Made by a program: the position numbers and the translations under genes | The notes under the pieces: generated by a model | What the model was told of the DNA's origin: nothing | What the model saw: the letters and a program-made list of their open reading frames with translations, nothing else | The model's database searches: none | Part shown: one piece after another, positions 43,740 to 52,508 of the stretch | Layout of the letters: each line of letters opens with the position of its first letter | Numbering within the stretch: the stretch's first letter is position 1 | Assembly: GCA_029233925.1 (NCBI GenBank) | Contig: JARGOX010000019.1 | Span: forward strand, 1 to 64,000 | Direction of reading: 5' to 3' | DNA length: 64,000 nt | From: Rhizobiaceae bacterium | GTDB taxonomy: Bacteria > Pseudomonadota > Alphaproteobacteria > Rhizobiales > Rhizobiaceae

Positions 43740-44471
43740 TCAGGCGGCCTTCATATAGGCATCCAGCGAGGCCTTCACGTTCTGTGCTATGGCGATGACA
43801 TTGGGCGTGTCGGAATGAATGCAGATTGTTTTGGCCTGGACGGCCACTTCGGTTCCCGCCGTGGTGACCACAATTCCATCGCGCACCGCGCGCAGTGCCT
43901 TTTGTCCCACGGCCTGCGGATCAAGAGCCGGATGCTCGCGTGTGATCAGCAGCTTTCCTGTCTCGTCATAGTCAAGATCGGCGAAGAACTCGGAGACAAA
44001 TCCAAGTCCGCGCGCCGTATAGATCTCCTCATGCAAGGTGCCACTCAGTCCAAAAATGGGCACCTCGAAACTTTCACAGGCATCGCATATGGCCTGCGCG
44101 ATATGCTCTTCGCGCGCCGCCATGCCATAGAGCGCACCATGCGGCTTCATGTGTGAAAGACTGACGCCTGCCACGTCGAGAAAACCTTTCAGGGCGCCGA
44201 TCTGATAGATGACGATATTGGCCAATTCATCACGGTCGATCTTCATTTCCCTGCGCCCGAAACCGGGCAGATCGGGAAGGGAGAAATGCGCGCCGACCTT
44301 GACATTGTGCTTCTTGGCCAGTTCCACGGTCTTGCGCATGTGGTTGGGGTCGGAACCATGAAACCCGCATGCCACATTGGCCTGTGTGATATAGGGCATG
44401 ACGCCTTCGTCATCACCCATAACGTAGAGGCCGAAACTTTCTCCCATGTCGCAATTGATATTGATAGTCAT
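43740..44471 (-). CDS. PxpA-like LamB/YcsF family protein
   Basis: A 243-residue LamB/YcsF-family TIM-like protein, the PxpA subunit type of ATP-dependent 5-oxoprolinase. Conserved: 'INCDMGESFG', 'ANVACGFHGSDPNHM', 'GAHFSLPDLPGFGRR', 'MKPHGALYG' and 'ICIHSDTPNV'. Two hallmark places differ from typical family members: FADR reads FADL and ICVHGD reads ICIHSD. The ATG at 44471 has GAGGAA upstream; a longer open frame runs back through the permease gene. A lactam or amide other than 5-oxoproline may be the substrate. Confidence 0.88.
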   Translation of the reverse strand: MTININCDMGESFGLYVMGDDEGVMPYITQANVACGFHGSDPNHMRKTVELAKKHNVKVGAHFSLPDLPGFGRREMKIDRDELANIVIYQIGALKGFLDVAGVSLSHMKPHGALYGMAAREEHIAQAICDACESFEVPIFGLSGTLHEEIYTARGLGFVSEFFADLDYDETGKLLITREHPALDPQAVGQKALRAVRDGIVVTTAGTEVAVQAKTICIHSDTPNVIAIAQNVKASLDAYMKAA

Positions 44472-44482
44472 GGCAAAATTCC

Positions 44483-45511
44483 TCAGTCTTTCAAAGAAGC
44501 AACGTAACGCAGGCGGATCTGATCGGCGATGACGGCCAGAATGAGCAAACCGCCCAGGACAACCGTTTGCAGATAGGATTCTATGCGGGCGAGATTCATG
44601 CCGTTCTGGACAAGTCCGATGAACAGAGCACCCAGAACAACATTTTCCATCCGCCCGACACCACCGCGCAAACTGACGCCTGCAATGACACAGGCGGCGA
44701 TCGATTGCAGCGGCATGGAGGCGCCGATATTGGCCTCGCCAGTATCGAGCCGCGCCGTCAGCAACATGCCCGCCACCGCAGCCAGGGCGGCGCAGAGAAC
44801 ATAGGTCCACAGCAATGTGGATCTGGTGTTGATACCGGAGAGTTGCGCCGCCTTGAGGTTTCCGCCAACAGCATAGATATAGCGTCCGAAACGGGTCCGG
44901 TAGAGAAACACGAAGAGCAGCACGGCGATGATGGCCGCGACATAAATCGGTGAGTGGATCCCAAACAGCGTTCCAAATCCGAAAATGTCACCAAAGGCCT
45001 GCGGCATGCCGTAAACCGGCGTACCACCTGTCAGGAACAGCGCGACACCAAAGCCCACGGAGGTCATCCCCAGAGACATCATGAAAGGGGAAACACCAAA
45101 GAATGCCACGCCAATGCCGTTGCAAACACCAATGAGCGTTCCGGCAGCAACGCCGGCGATGCAGCCGAGCGCAATGGCCAGCCAGATCGCATCGGGCATG
45201 GCCGCGTAGACGCTGGCCATGACCAGGGCGCCGACCACAGAAGTCAGGGCGAGGGTCGTGCCCACCGACAGGTCAAATCCGCCCGTCAGCAGCGCCAGCA
45301 TCTGCCCCATCGAGACAATCATCAGATAGACAGACTGTCGCAACACATTCATCAGGTTTCGACCGGTCAGGAAGTTATCCGACATGGATGCAAAAACGAT
45401 AACGGCAATGACCAGCAGGAAGGGCAGAATGCCCAATTTGACAAAAAGTCTCTTGGACATTTCCGCCAATCGCCCCGGCGAAAGGAATGAAGATTGATTT
45501 TGGTCAGTCAC
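44483..45511 (-). CDS. Sugar-type ABC transporter permease (RbsC family)
   Basis: A 342-residue inner-membrane permease with 'GRNLMNVLRQSVYLMIVSMGQ', the conserved 'GGFDLSVGTTLALTSVVGAL' and the coupling loop 'YAVGGNLKAAQLSGINTRS', typical of RbsC-like CUT2 permeases. The GTG start at 45511 immediately follows the rbsA-type stop with GGGAGG at eight bases. It is part of an importer with the TorT-like binding protein and two-domain ATPase, but its operon partners are lactamase-like enzymes, not sugar enzymes. Confidence 0.92.
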   Translation of the reverse strand: MTDQNQSSFLSPGRLAEMSKRLFVKLGILPFLLVIAVIVFASMSDNFLTGRNLMNVLRQSVYLMIVSMGQMLALLTGGFDLSVGTTLALTSVVGALVMASVYAAMPDAIWLAIALGCIAGVAAGTLIGVCNGIGVAFFGVSPFMMSLGMTSVGFGVALFLTGGTPVYGMPQAFGDIFGFGTLFGIHSPIYVAAIIAVLLFVFLYRTRFGRYIYAVGGNLKAAQLSGINTRSTLLWTYVLCAALAAVAGMLLTARLDTGEANIGASMPLQSIAACVIAGVSLRGGVGRMENVVLGALFIGLVQNGMNLARIESYLQTVVLGGLLILAVIADQIRLRYVASLKD

Positions 45512-47077
45512 TTACGCGGCCTCCCTTTCAAAAAAGTGCGACAGCAGATTGTTTTCGGTGATTTCGTCATCTTGCAGTTCGGCCTGAATCTTGCCCCTAT
45601 AGAATACGTAAGCACGGTTGGTCAGATGCAATATCTCGGGCAGATCCGATGAAATCAGAACGATGGCCACACCTTGCTCACACAGTTCGGCGATGAACGC
45701 ATAGATGGCGGCTCTTGTGCCGACGTCCACACCAACCGTCGGCTCATCAAAGACGATGAGATCGAAGGTGCGTGTAAGGCTGCGCGCCAACATGAGTTTT
45801 TGCTGATTGCCACCGGAGAATTGGCCCGCCTCGCGTTCGATCTTGCGCGGCGACAGGTTGAGCTGATCGGCCAGATCACTGGTAATTTTCTTCTCGGCGC
45901 GTCTGTTGAGAAAGATGCCATTTGAAAATGGCGGGACATCCAGCGACGCGGTGCTGATATTCTCGCGCGCCGGGCGCATCATCATCAGCCCGTCCGAGCG
46001 ACGGTCCGACGGCAGATACATGAAACCGCGCTTTAACATGTCACGTGTCTTTGGTTTTGCCACCGCTTCACCCTTGAAGCGGATTTTTCCGCTTTCGATG
46101 GCCAGCGAGCCAAAACAGGCCTGGGCAAATTTTGATTTCCCCGAGCCGACCAGTCCTGCAAAGCCGACAATCTCGCCTCGCCTGACGGTCACGGAAGCGC
46201 CGTTGACACCGCCGGCTCCGGGTGTGTGCAAATCATCGACCTGGAGTATGATCTCGCCGGGATTGAATTTGACCTTCGGAAAGATCTGCCCGACAACGCG
46301 GCCTGTCATCAAGGTTACGAGATCATCATCGCTGGTGGTTTTTGCATCGACCGTGTCGATGTATTTTCCGTCTCTCAAAATGGTAATGCGATCACCGATC
46401 TCGCGGATTTCGGCCATGCGATGGGTGATGTAGATAATCCCGACCCCACGCTCCTTCAGCCTGTTGACCAGCCGGAACAATTGTTCGGTCTCGTGGTTGG
46501 TGAGAGACGCAGTGGGCTCGTCCAGAATCAATACGGAGGGTTCGGTGCGAAAAGCCTTGGCGATTTCCACCATCTGCTGCTCTGCACGGGTCAGATGATC
46601 GACACGGCGCCCTGGCACCAGGTGAAAATCGAGGTCCTGCAGAATGGCCTCGGCCTTTGCCCTTTGTTGCCCTGGCTGAAGCAATCCACCCCTGGTGGGT
46701 TCAGCGCCAAGGAACATATTTTCGGCAATTGTCATTTGCGGGATCAGCGAGAATTCCTGAAAGACCGCGCTAATGCCCAACTCCCGCGCCTCGTGAACGC
46801 TGGCCAGATTGGCCTCCTGGCCATTAAACAGAATTTTGCCGCTGGTTGGCGTATTGGCGCCGGCGAGCATCGAAATCAAAGTCGATTTTCCAGCCCCATT
46901 TTCCCCGAAAAGAACGTGAACCTCACCGTGCCGAAGCTCGAAATTCATATTGTCCAGGGCGCGAACCCCGGGATAGTCCTTGGTCAGGTTCACGGTCTGG
47001 AGGAGTGGATGCGCATTGCTGGAATGCGCATCCCCTTCAAGCCGCTGGGCGGGAGAAACCCTGGCTTTGTCCGTCAT
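45512..47077 (-). CDS. Sugar-type ABC transporter ATP-binding protein (RbsA family, two ATPase domains)
   Basis: A 521-residue ATPase with two nucleotide-binding domains. Domain 1: Walker A 'FGENGAGKST' near 60 and 'LILDEPTASLTNHE'. Domain 2: 'GFAGLVGSGKS' near 310 and 'LIVFDEPTVGVDVG', with signature 'FSGGNQQKLMLARSL'. Length and domain order match RbsA/XylG. Directly between the binding-protein gene (2-bp gap) and the permease gene. Confidence 0.93.
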   Translation of the reverse strand: MTDKARVSPAQRLEGDAHSSNAHPLLQTVNLTKDYPGVRALDNMNFELRHGEVHVLFGENGAGKSTLISMLAGANTPTSGKILFNGQEANLASVHEARELGISAVFQEFSLIPQMTIAENMFLGAEPTRGGLLQPGQQRAKAEAILQDLDFHLVPGRRVDHLTRAEQQMVEIAKAFRTEPSVLILDEPTASLTNHETEQLFRLVNRLKERGVGIIYITHRMAEIREIGDRITILRDGKYIDTVDAKTTSDDDLVTLMTGRVVGQIFPKVKFNPGEIILQVDDLHTPGAGGVNGASVTVRRGEIVGFAGLVGSGKSKFAQACFGSLAIESGKIRFKGEAVAKPKTRDMLKRGFMYLPSDRRSDGLMMMRPARENISTASLDVPPFSNGIFLNRRAEKKITSDLADQLNLSPRKIEREAGQFSGGNQQKLMLARSLTRTFDLIVFDEPTVGVDVGTRAAIYAFIAELCEQGVAIVLISSDLPEILHLTNRAYVFYRGKIQAELQDDEITENNLLSHFFEREAA

Positions 47078-47079
47078 TT

Positions 47080-48153
47080 TCAGTCAACCCGGAAAACAGG
47101 TTTGAAACCGTCTGGTGCCAATGTGGAAGAGGCATCAAAGTCTTTCAGGTTATCTGTATTGACGACGTAAAGTGCCGGACCCACATGTTTCTCATAGGGT
47201 TCGCCTTCGAGTGCACGCACCGCAATATCCACGGCAATGCGACCCTGCAGAACCGTTGAATCGGTCGGGGCTGCAACGATCTGACCACGGGCCAGGCCCT
47301 GGGCGACGCCCGGCGTGAAGTAGTAGGATGCCACTTTGACCTTATCGGTCAGACCACGCGAGCGCAAAATCGGAACAGCTGCTTCGGCTGTGACAGCCGT
47401 GCCGACAACATAGGCAAGATCGGGATGGGCTTCCAGTGTATCTTCAACCAGCTTGGCCTGTACTTCCTTGCCGGTGTCACCATATTTGGTTTCGACCAGG
47501 TCGATGTCACTGCCTTCGATGGCACCGATAAAGCCGGTGTTTCCAGCTTCAACCCAGCCAGCGCCGGATGGACCGGGGAACCAGGCAACCTTCACCTTGC
47601 CGCTGCCGGCAGGATGAAGCTTGGCCAGATATTCGCCGGTTTTTGCACCCATCTCGCCAAATGAAACAAGCGATTTGGCGGTGATTTCCGGAGAGGAGAT
47701 ACCGTTGATCACATCGATCACCGGAATATTCTTGGCGCGCACTTCACTGATGACATTGTTCAGACCATCGGCAGAAATGGCACCGATGATGACGGCCTGC
47801 GCACCCGCTGCGACACAATCTTCAATCTGCGATATTTGTTTGTTGAGTTCGGTATATCCGCCAGCCTCGACAACCTGCATCTTCACACCAAGGCGTTTGG
47901 CTTCTTCGGTCACACCATAATCAACGCCGAGCCAATAGGCGTCTTTCATATGGGGAAACGAAACGCAGATTTCCCAAGGCTTGGACGCCTTGGCCAACGG
48001 TGTGTAGTCAATGTCACGGCGCGGGCTGTTCATGTCAAATGCCGGTTCCCAAACCTGGACCGGGGCGGGAAACCAATCGGATGCCGAAGCACCCGGAGCA
48101 GCAACAGCAAAAATTGCTGCTGTGGCCAGAAGGCCTGTGATGAGCTTTTTCAT
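47080..48153 (-). CDS. TorT-like periplasmic substrate-binding protein
   Basis: A 357-residue periplasmic protein with signal peptide MKKLITGLLATAAIFAVAAP, cut near ASASD. The mature N-terminus has the TorT-type opening 'FPAPVQVWEPAFD' and 'ASKPWEICVSFPHMKDAYWL', then 'QVVEAGGYTELNKQISQIED'. TorT itself is a TMAO-sensing partner of TorS, but related proteins serve ABC importers; no TorS-like kinase is present here and ABC genes follow at once, so it is most likely the importer's binding protein. The ATG at 48153 follows AAGGAA. First gene of the nine-gene operon. Confidence 0.88.
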   Translation of the reverse strand: MKKLITGLLATAAIFAVAAPGASASDWFPAPVQVWEPAFDMNSPRRDIDYTPLAKASKPWEICVSFPHMKDAYWLGVDYGVTEEAKRLGVKMQVVEAGGYTELNKQISQIEDCVAAGAQAVIIGAISADGLNNVISEVRAKNIPVIDVINGISSPEITAKSLVSFGEMGAKTGEYLAKLHPAGSGKVKVAWFPGPSGAGWVEAGNTGFIGAIEGSDIDLVETKYGDTGKEVQAKLVEDTLEAHPDLAYVVGTAVTAEAAVPILRSRGLTDKVKVASYYFTPGVAQGLARGQIVAAPTDSTVLQGRIAVDIAVRALEGEPYEKHVGPALYVVNTDNLKDFDASSTLAPDGFKPVFRVD

Positions 48154-48505
48154 GAGATATTCCTTCACTTTTGGTTGAACGAATTCGTTGAGTTGCACTT
48201 ATTCACCATGCTGCGACCCACTAATGGGCCGTTTGTCCTCGCTTTGATGGTAGTGGGGCCAGTGCCATATTGTAAAATATGAATTACAATGCCACTATTT
48301 CTGAAAATCAGAGGCATTTGGAAAAAGCTGAAACCAGCGGCGACAGGCAATCGAAGATGAAAAAACCGCTGAGAATCTGCAAGAGGTTGTACCCTATGGA
48401 TATTTTTTGAATTATTTGCTAGTTGCACAAATTTTCAGCTTCGACTGATAGTTGCTCGTAATTCGTTCTTTATCTGAAATTTTTATATCTGCATTGGAAT
48501 ATTAG
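48154..48505. other. Gene-free divergent control region between the TorT-like operon and LysR
   Basis: 352 bp, clearly AT-rich. Contains the palindrome at 48268-48289; no coding frame was recognised. It must hold the promoters for both the nine-gene operon and lysR. Confidence 0.6.
48268..48289. promoter_or_regulatory. 22-bp palindrome, candidate LysR binding site
   Basis: ATTGTAA (48268-48274) and TTACAAT (48283-48289) are perfect inverted repeats separated by 8 bases, matching the T-N11-A pattern of LysR operators. It lies about 115 bp before the TorT-like start and 215 bp before the lysR start. Function inferred. Confidence 0.55.
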
Positions 48506-49450
48506 ATGGAACCCTCGCTCCGCCAGATACGCTACTTCCTTGCAACGGCCAATGCCGGACAGGTCTCCAGAGCGGCAATGGACATGAATGTATCACAGTC
48601 GGCCATCACCACAGCAATCAAGACTCTGGAAGAAATTATCGGCACTTCGCTGTTTGATCGTCATTCCAGTGGCGTCACCCTGACCTATGAGGGAAATCTG
48701 TTTCTGGAACATGCAATGCACATCGTTGAATCGGTGGAAGAGGCCGTGCGCATTCCCCGGCGCATCCGGGAAGATGTCAAGGGATCGATCAACATCGTCG
48801 TCACCTACACCATCTCGGGCTATTTCCTGCCGCCATTCCTCTCGCGCTTTTCCCGAGCCTTCCCGAACATCAAAATCAATCTGTCGGAGGCTGATCGCGC
48901 CACCATCGAAGAGGGCCTGATCACCAGCGGTTTCGATCTGGCCGTGATGCTGACATCGAATATTGTCAATCATGAGGAATTGTCCCACGATACATTGTGG
49001 CGATCGCGCCGACGGCTGTGGGTGGACGCCCACCACAAGTTCCTGAAAGTTCCGTCCCTGACTTTGCAGGATATTGCCGCTGAGCCCTACATCATGCTGA
49101 CGGTTGATGAGGCAAGCAATACCGCACAGCGCTACTGGAACCGGACCCCGCACAAACCCAATACGATTTTCCGCACGTCATCCGTCGAGGCTGTCAGAAG
49201 CCTCGTTGCCAACGGCATGGGAATCTCCATCCTGTCCGACATGGTGCATCGCCCCTGGTCGCTGGAAGGCCGGCGCGTCGAGGTCATTGAAGTCGCCGAC
49301 AAGATCCCGACCATGGATGTGGGCATGGCCTGGCATCACACAAAGGAACACAGCGAGGCAGCAAAAGCCTTTATCGAATTCATGCATCTGGGCATGGGCG
49401 CCAGCCACTCCCACAGCTTCATCGGCAGTGAAGGCCGAATGCGGCTGTAA
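48506..49450 (+). CDS. LysR family transcriptional regulator
   Basis: A 314-residue LysR regulator. HTH about residues 5-60 ('AGQVSRAAMDMNVSQSAIT'), followed by the effector domain beginning 'DVKGSINIVVTY'. Divergent from the TorT-like/PxpABC-like operon and separated from it by 352 bp containing a likely operator. The nearby cupin is 60 bp downstream on the same strand and may be co-transcribed. The effector is presumably the imported lactam-like compound. Confidence 0.92.
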   Translation: MEPSLRQIRYFLATANAGQVSRAAMDMNVSQSAITTAIKTLEEIIGTSLFDRHSSGVTLTYEGNLFLEHAMHIVESVEEAVRIPRRIREDVKGSINIVVTYTISGYFLPPFLSRFSRAFPNIKINLSEADRATIEEGLITSGFDLAVMLTSNIVNHEELSHDTLWRSRRRLWVDAHHKFLKVPSLTLQDIAAEPYIMLTVDEASNTAQRYWNRTPHKPNTIFRTSSVEAVRSLVANGMGISILSDMVHRPWSLEGRRVEVIEVADKIPTMDVGMAWHHTKEHSEAAKAFIEFMHLGMGASHSHSFIGSEGRMRL

Positions 49451-49509
49451 AGTGGTTTCTCCTCAATGTGAACCATTCAATTCAACCCTATAGAAAGGCG
49501 AGATCGCAC

Positions 49510-49821
49510 ATGTGTAACGCAAAGACTCCTGGAACGGCTGTGCCAACGGTTTTTATCGATATTGAGCGCACGCGCGTGACCGAATGGCGGTTCAAGGCGA
49601 AAGGCGACAATACCGGCTGGCACCGGCACCAATACGATTATGTCGTTGTCCCACTGTTTGACGGAATCCTGGAAATAGATACTGCAGATGGCAAGCGGAT
49701 CACTGCGCCGATGAAAAACGGTGTACCCTATTACCGGGAACTTGGCGTCGAGCATGATGTCATCAATGGCAATGACTTCGAATGTGCCTTCGTCGAGATC
49801 GAGTTTCTGCAGCAGAAATAG
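49510..49821 (+). CDS. Small cupin-domain protein
   Basis: A 103-residue single-domain cupin. Metal-binding type residues are visible in 'GWHRHQYDYVVVPLFDG', with a second conserved strand 'ITAPMKNGVPYYRELGVEH'. The ATG at 49510 is used because the upstream 14 residues add nothing to the fold. It follows lysR on the same strand. Could be an isomerase, dioxygenase or sensor; no specific function can be assigned. Confidence 0.75.
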   Translation: MCNAKTPGTAVPTVFIDIERTRVTEWRFKAKGDNTGWHRHQYDYVVVPLFDGILEIDTADGKRITAPMKNGVPYYRELGVEHDVINGNDFECAFVEIEFLQQK

Positions 49822-49908
49822 GTCTGCTGCTCGGCGTCGTTGGGCCTATAGGCCTGACGAAACGATTCCAACAGGCGACGTCTGGCATACGCCCTTCGGA
49901 ACGCCGAT

Positions 49909-49934
49909 GCCGCCGGTTTGAATTTCCCGGCGGC
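49909..49934. other. GC hairpin between convergent cupin and mmsB genes
   Basis: GCCGCCGG (49909-49916) pairs with CCGGCGGC (49927-49934) over a 10-base loop containing TTT. In a convergent 142-bp gap it probably serves as a terminator for one or both transcripts, though the T-runs are short. Confidence 0.45.
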
Positions 49935-49963
49935 AGCGAATTGATCCAGATGTCAAAATGCGC

Positions 49964-50857
49964 TCAGTCAGCAGGCCGTGCTGCGGTTTTCAGGTATTCT
50001 ATGATACCGGAAAAATCCTTGCCTGAACCGCCCTCTTCCAGAAAACTCTGGTAGAGCTGCATGGCGTGTTCGCCCATCGGGGTCGCCTGCCCCGTGCCGG
50101 ACGCCGCCTGCTGCGAAAGGCCGAGATCCTTGAGCATGAGTTCAGCGGCAAAGCCCGGTTTGAAGTCATGATCGGCCGGACTGTCGGGCCCGATGCCCGG
50201 AACCGGGCAATAATTGTTCACCGACCAGCAAAAACCTGATGACGTGGAAATCACGTCAAAGGCCGCCTGTGCGGAAAGCCCCAGTTTTTCGGCCAGCGCG
50301 AAGGATTCACAGGCACCGATCATCGAAATTCCAAGCAGCATGTTGTTGCAAATCTTGGCAGCCTGTCCCGCGCCGCTGGCGCCGCAATGGACCAGTTTGC
50401 CGCCCATGATGTCGAGGATCGGAGAGGCCTTGTCGAAGGCTTGCTTCTCCCCGCCGACCATGAAGGTCAATGTGCCGGCCTGCGCGCCGCCGGTGCCACC
50501 CGATACCGGTGCGTCGAGCAGTCGAAGACCGGATTTTTCTGCCATTTCACTTGCTGAGCGCGCACTTTCCACGTCGATGGTGGAGCAATCGATGATGACA
50601 GCGCCACTGGCCGCTGCCGGTACGATTTCAGCCATGACCGCCAGGACAATGGGCCCATTGGGCAGCATGGTGACGACAAATTCGGCGTCGCTAACCGCCT
50701 CGATGGCGCTCGCCGACGCTGTCATTCCCTCACGGGCAGCCGCCTCCATTGCAGCTGGCACCCGGTCGAACGCGTGCACATCATGGCCCGCTTTTTTCAA
50801 ATTGACAGCCATTGGCAGGCCCATATTGCCAAGTCCGATAAATGCGATTTTGCTCAT
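49964..50857 (-). CDS. mmsB: 3-hydroxyisobutyrate dehydrogenase
   Basis: A 297-residue beta-hydroxyacid dehydrogenase. N-terminal NAD-binding motif 'IGLGNMGLPMAVNLKKAGHD', substrate loop 'DAPVSGGTGGAQAGTL' (about 121-136) and catalytic region 'GQAAKICNNMLL' with the conserved Lys. It oxidises 3-hydroxyisobutyrate to methylmalonate semialdehyde in valine breakdown. It follows an isobutyryl-type acyl-CoA dehydrogenase 126 bp upstream on the same strand. mmsA and the hydrolase genes are not in the window. Confidence 0.88.
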   Translation of the reverse strand: MSKIAFIGLGNMGLPMAVNLKKAGHDVHAFDRVPAAMEAAAREGMTASASAIEAVSDAEFVVTMLPNGPIVLAVMAEIVPAAASGAVIIDCSTIDVESARSASEMAEKSGLRLLDAPVSGGTGGAQAGTLTFMVGGEKQAFDKASPILDIMGGKLVHCGASGAGQAAKICNNMLLGISMIGACESFALAEKLGLSAQAAFDVISTSSGFCWSVNNYCPVPGIGPDSPADHDFKPGFAAELMLKDLGLSQQAASGTGQATPMGEHAMQLYQSFLEEGGSGKDFSGIIEYLKTAARPAD

Positions 50858-50983
50858 GCCACGACATCCTGTTTCAAATTGAATTCATCCGCGCCGGGCG
50901 ATGCCATCCTGACATCCATCTGCCCCGCGCAAGGTCTTTCAGCCGCCCCGTCCGCTCTGTGGGATCGCGGCGTCCATTGCTCG

Positions 50984-52126
50984 TCAACGCTCCTCGAGCA
51001 TATGGCGGGCAACAATGACCCGCATGATTTCATTGGTCCCCTCAAGGATCTGGTGCACTCTAAGGTCACGCACGATCTTTTCCAGGCCGAAGTCGGCGAG
51101 ATAGCCGTAACCACCGTGAATCTGCAGCGCATCATTTGCCACCTTGAAGGCGACATCCGTGACGAAGCGCTTGGCCATGGCACAATGTTTGCTGGCATCC
51201 GGAGCGCCCGCATCCAACTTCGATGCGGCCTGATAGAGGAAGATGCGGGCGGCCTGAAGTTCGGTCTCCATGTCCGCCAGCTTGAATTGCAACGACTGAA
51301 AATCAGCAATGGGCCGCCCGAAAGCCTTGCGTTCGCGGGCATAGGCAACAGCCTTGTCGAGCGCCGATTGCGCCGCGCCAAGGGCGCTGGCTGCGATATT
51401 GAGACGGCCACCGTCGAGACCTGCCATGGCATAGCGGAAGCCTTTGCCCTCTTCGCCGAGCAAATGGTCTGCTGTGACGCAACAATCATCGAAACGAACC
51501 TCGGATGTCGGTTGCGCCTTCCAGCCCATCTTGCGTTCATTGGCGCCGAAGGAAAGACCTGGGGTGCCGTTTTCGACCAGCACTGCCGACACACCTTTTG
51601 GCCCGCTATCCCCCGTGCGCACCATGGCGAGATAGAGATCGGAACGCCCGCCCCCGGATATGAAGGATTTTGTGCCGTTGAGTTTCCAGCCGTTGCCGTC
51701 GCGCTCTGCGCGTGTCTGCAACGACGCGGCATCAGAGCCCGCCCCCGGCTCGGTCAGACAATAGGAGCAGATCAGCTCCATGGCACAGAGTTTCGGCAGC
51801 CAATGCGCGCGTTGCTGCTGCGTGCCGTAATTGTCGATCATCCAGGCGCACATATTGTGGATCGAAATGAATGAGCCAACGGAGGGACAGCCGGTCCCGA
51901 GCGCCTCGAAAATCAGCACGGCGTCCATTCGGCCAAGGCCTGAACCGCCCACATCCTCGCGGACATAAATGCCACCGAGCCCGAGTTCACCCACCGAGCG
52001 GATGACGTCTTCGGGAAAATGCCCGGTCTCGTCCCATTCGATGGCCTTCGGCGCGAGTTTATCCGCAGCCAGTGAAAGCGCCATATCGCGGATTGCGCCC
52101 TGTTCCTCGCTCAGTTCAAAATTCAT
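50984..52126 (-). CDS. Acyl-CoA dehydrogenase, isobutyryl-CoA-dehydrogenase-like
   Basis: A 380-residue FAD-dependent acyl-CoA dehydrogenase. 'CLTEPGAGSDAASL' lies near 123-136, 'IHGGYGYLADF' near 337, and catalytic Glu362 in LEGTNEIMR, the standard position for short-chain enzymes (contrast the Glu256-type enzyme at 9599-10813). Length, closing motif and the mmsB neighbour fit isobutyryl-CoA or short branched-chain acyl-CoA oxidation in valine degradation. Start ATG follows GAGGA. Divergent-type upstream region 52127-52508 contains no gene. Confidence 0.86.
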   Translation of the reverse strand: MNFELSEEQGAIRDMALSLAADKLAPKAIEWDETGHFPEDVIRSVGELGLGGIYVREDVGGSGLGRMDAVLIFEALGTGCPSVGSFISIHNMCAWMIDNYGTQQQRAHWLPKLCAMELICSYCLTEPGAGSDAASLQTRAERDGNGWKLNGTKSFISGGGRSDLYLAMVRTGDSGPKGVSAVLVENGTPGLSFGANERKMGWKAQPTSEVRFDDCCVTADHLLGEEGKGFRYAMAGLDGGRLNIAASALGAAQSALDKAVAYARERKAFGRPIADFQSLQFKLADMETELQAARIFLYQAASKLDAGAPDASKHCAMAKRFVTDVAFKVANDALQIHGGYGYLADFGLEKIVRDLRVHQILEGTNEIMRVIVARHMLEER

Positions 52127-52508
52127 TGCCGGTCCTCATTGCTTCGGGTGCATAGGCACATCAGTGCTTTGGGTGCAGGGCGCACAACAGTTCATACAGG
52201 ATTTGACATCAGATGTGCCTTTGCGCAATGGCGGTGTCTCACGGCAAATGCGCAAGACATCTGCTGCTTGCGGATCCAGACCACACAAGCCGGACCAGCG
52301 CCAAAGTGGCCAACCTCCTGCTACTCTCCTCCTAAGAGCCATCAATTTCATGCACCATAGGCGGTTGGTTGCGCAAATCAACACGCGTGGCTGCGCATCC
52401 AATGTGCACTTATGCGCATGCCACGATGCTTCATTGAAAGAACAAAACGCTCTAACCTATACCAAGCGGCATCGATGGCCGACAGGGATATGCCCTGTGT
52501 AAAATCCA
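52127..52508. other. Gene-free stretch before the isobutyryl-CoA-dehydrogenase-like gene
   Basis: About 380 bp. An 88-codon open frame on the minus strand (52136-52402) has a Cys-rich end but no ribosome site or family motif and was not accepted. Presumably holds the promoter of the leftward pair and the terminator of the DUF2182 gene. Confidence 0.4.

Noticed and set aside
43740-44810. Long form of the PxpA-like protein
   Set aside because: The upstream part overlaps the ABC permease gene; family similarity and GAGGAA place the start at 44471.
52136-52402. 88-codon minus-strand frame with a Cys-rich end before the acyl-CoA dehydrogenase gene
   Set aside because: No family motif, no ribosome site and unnatural Arg/Trp-rich start; treated as chance.
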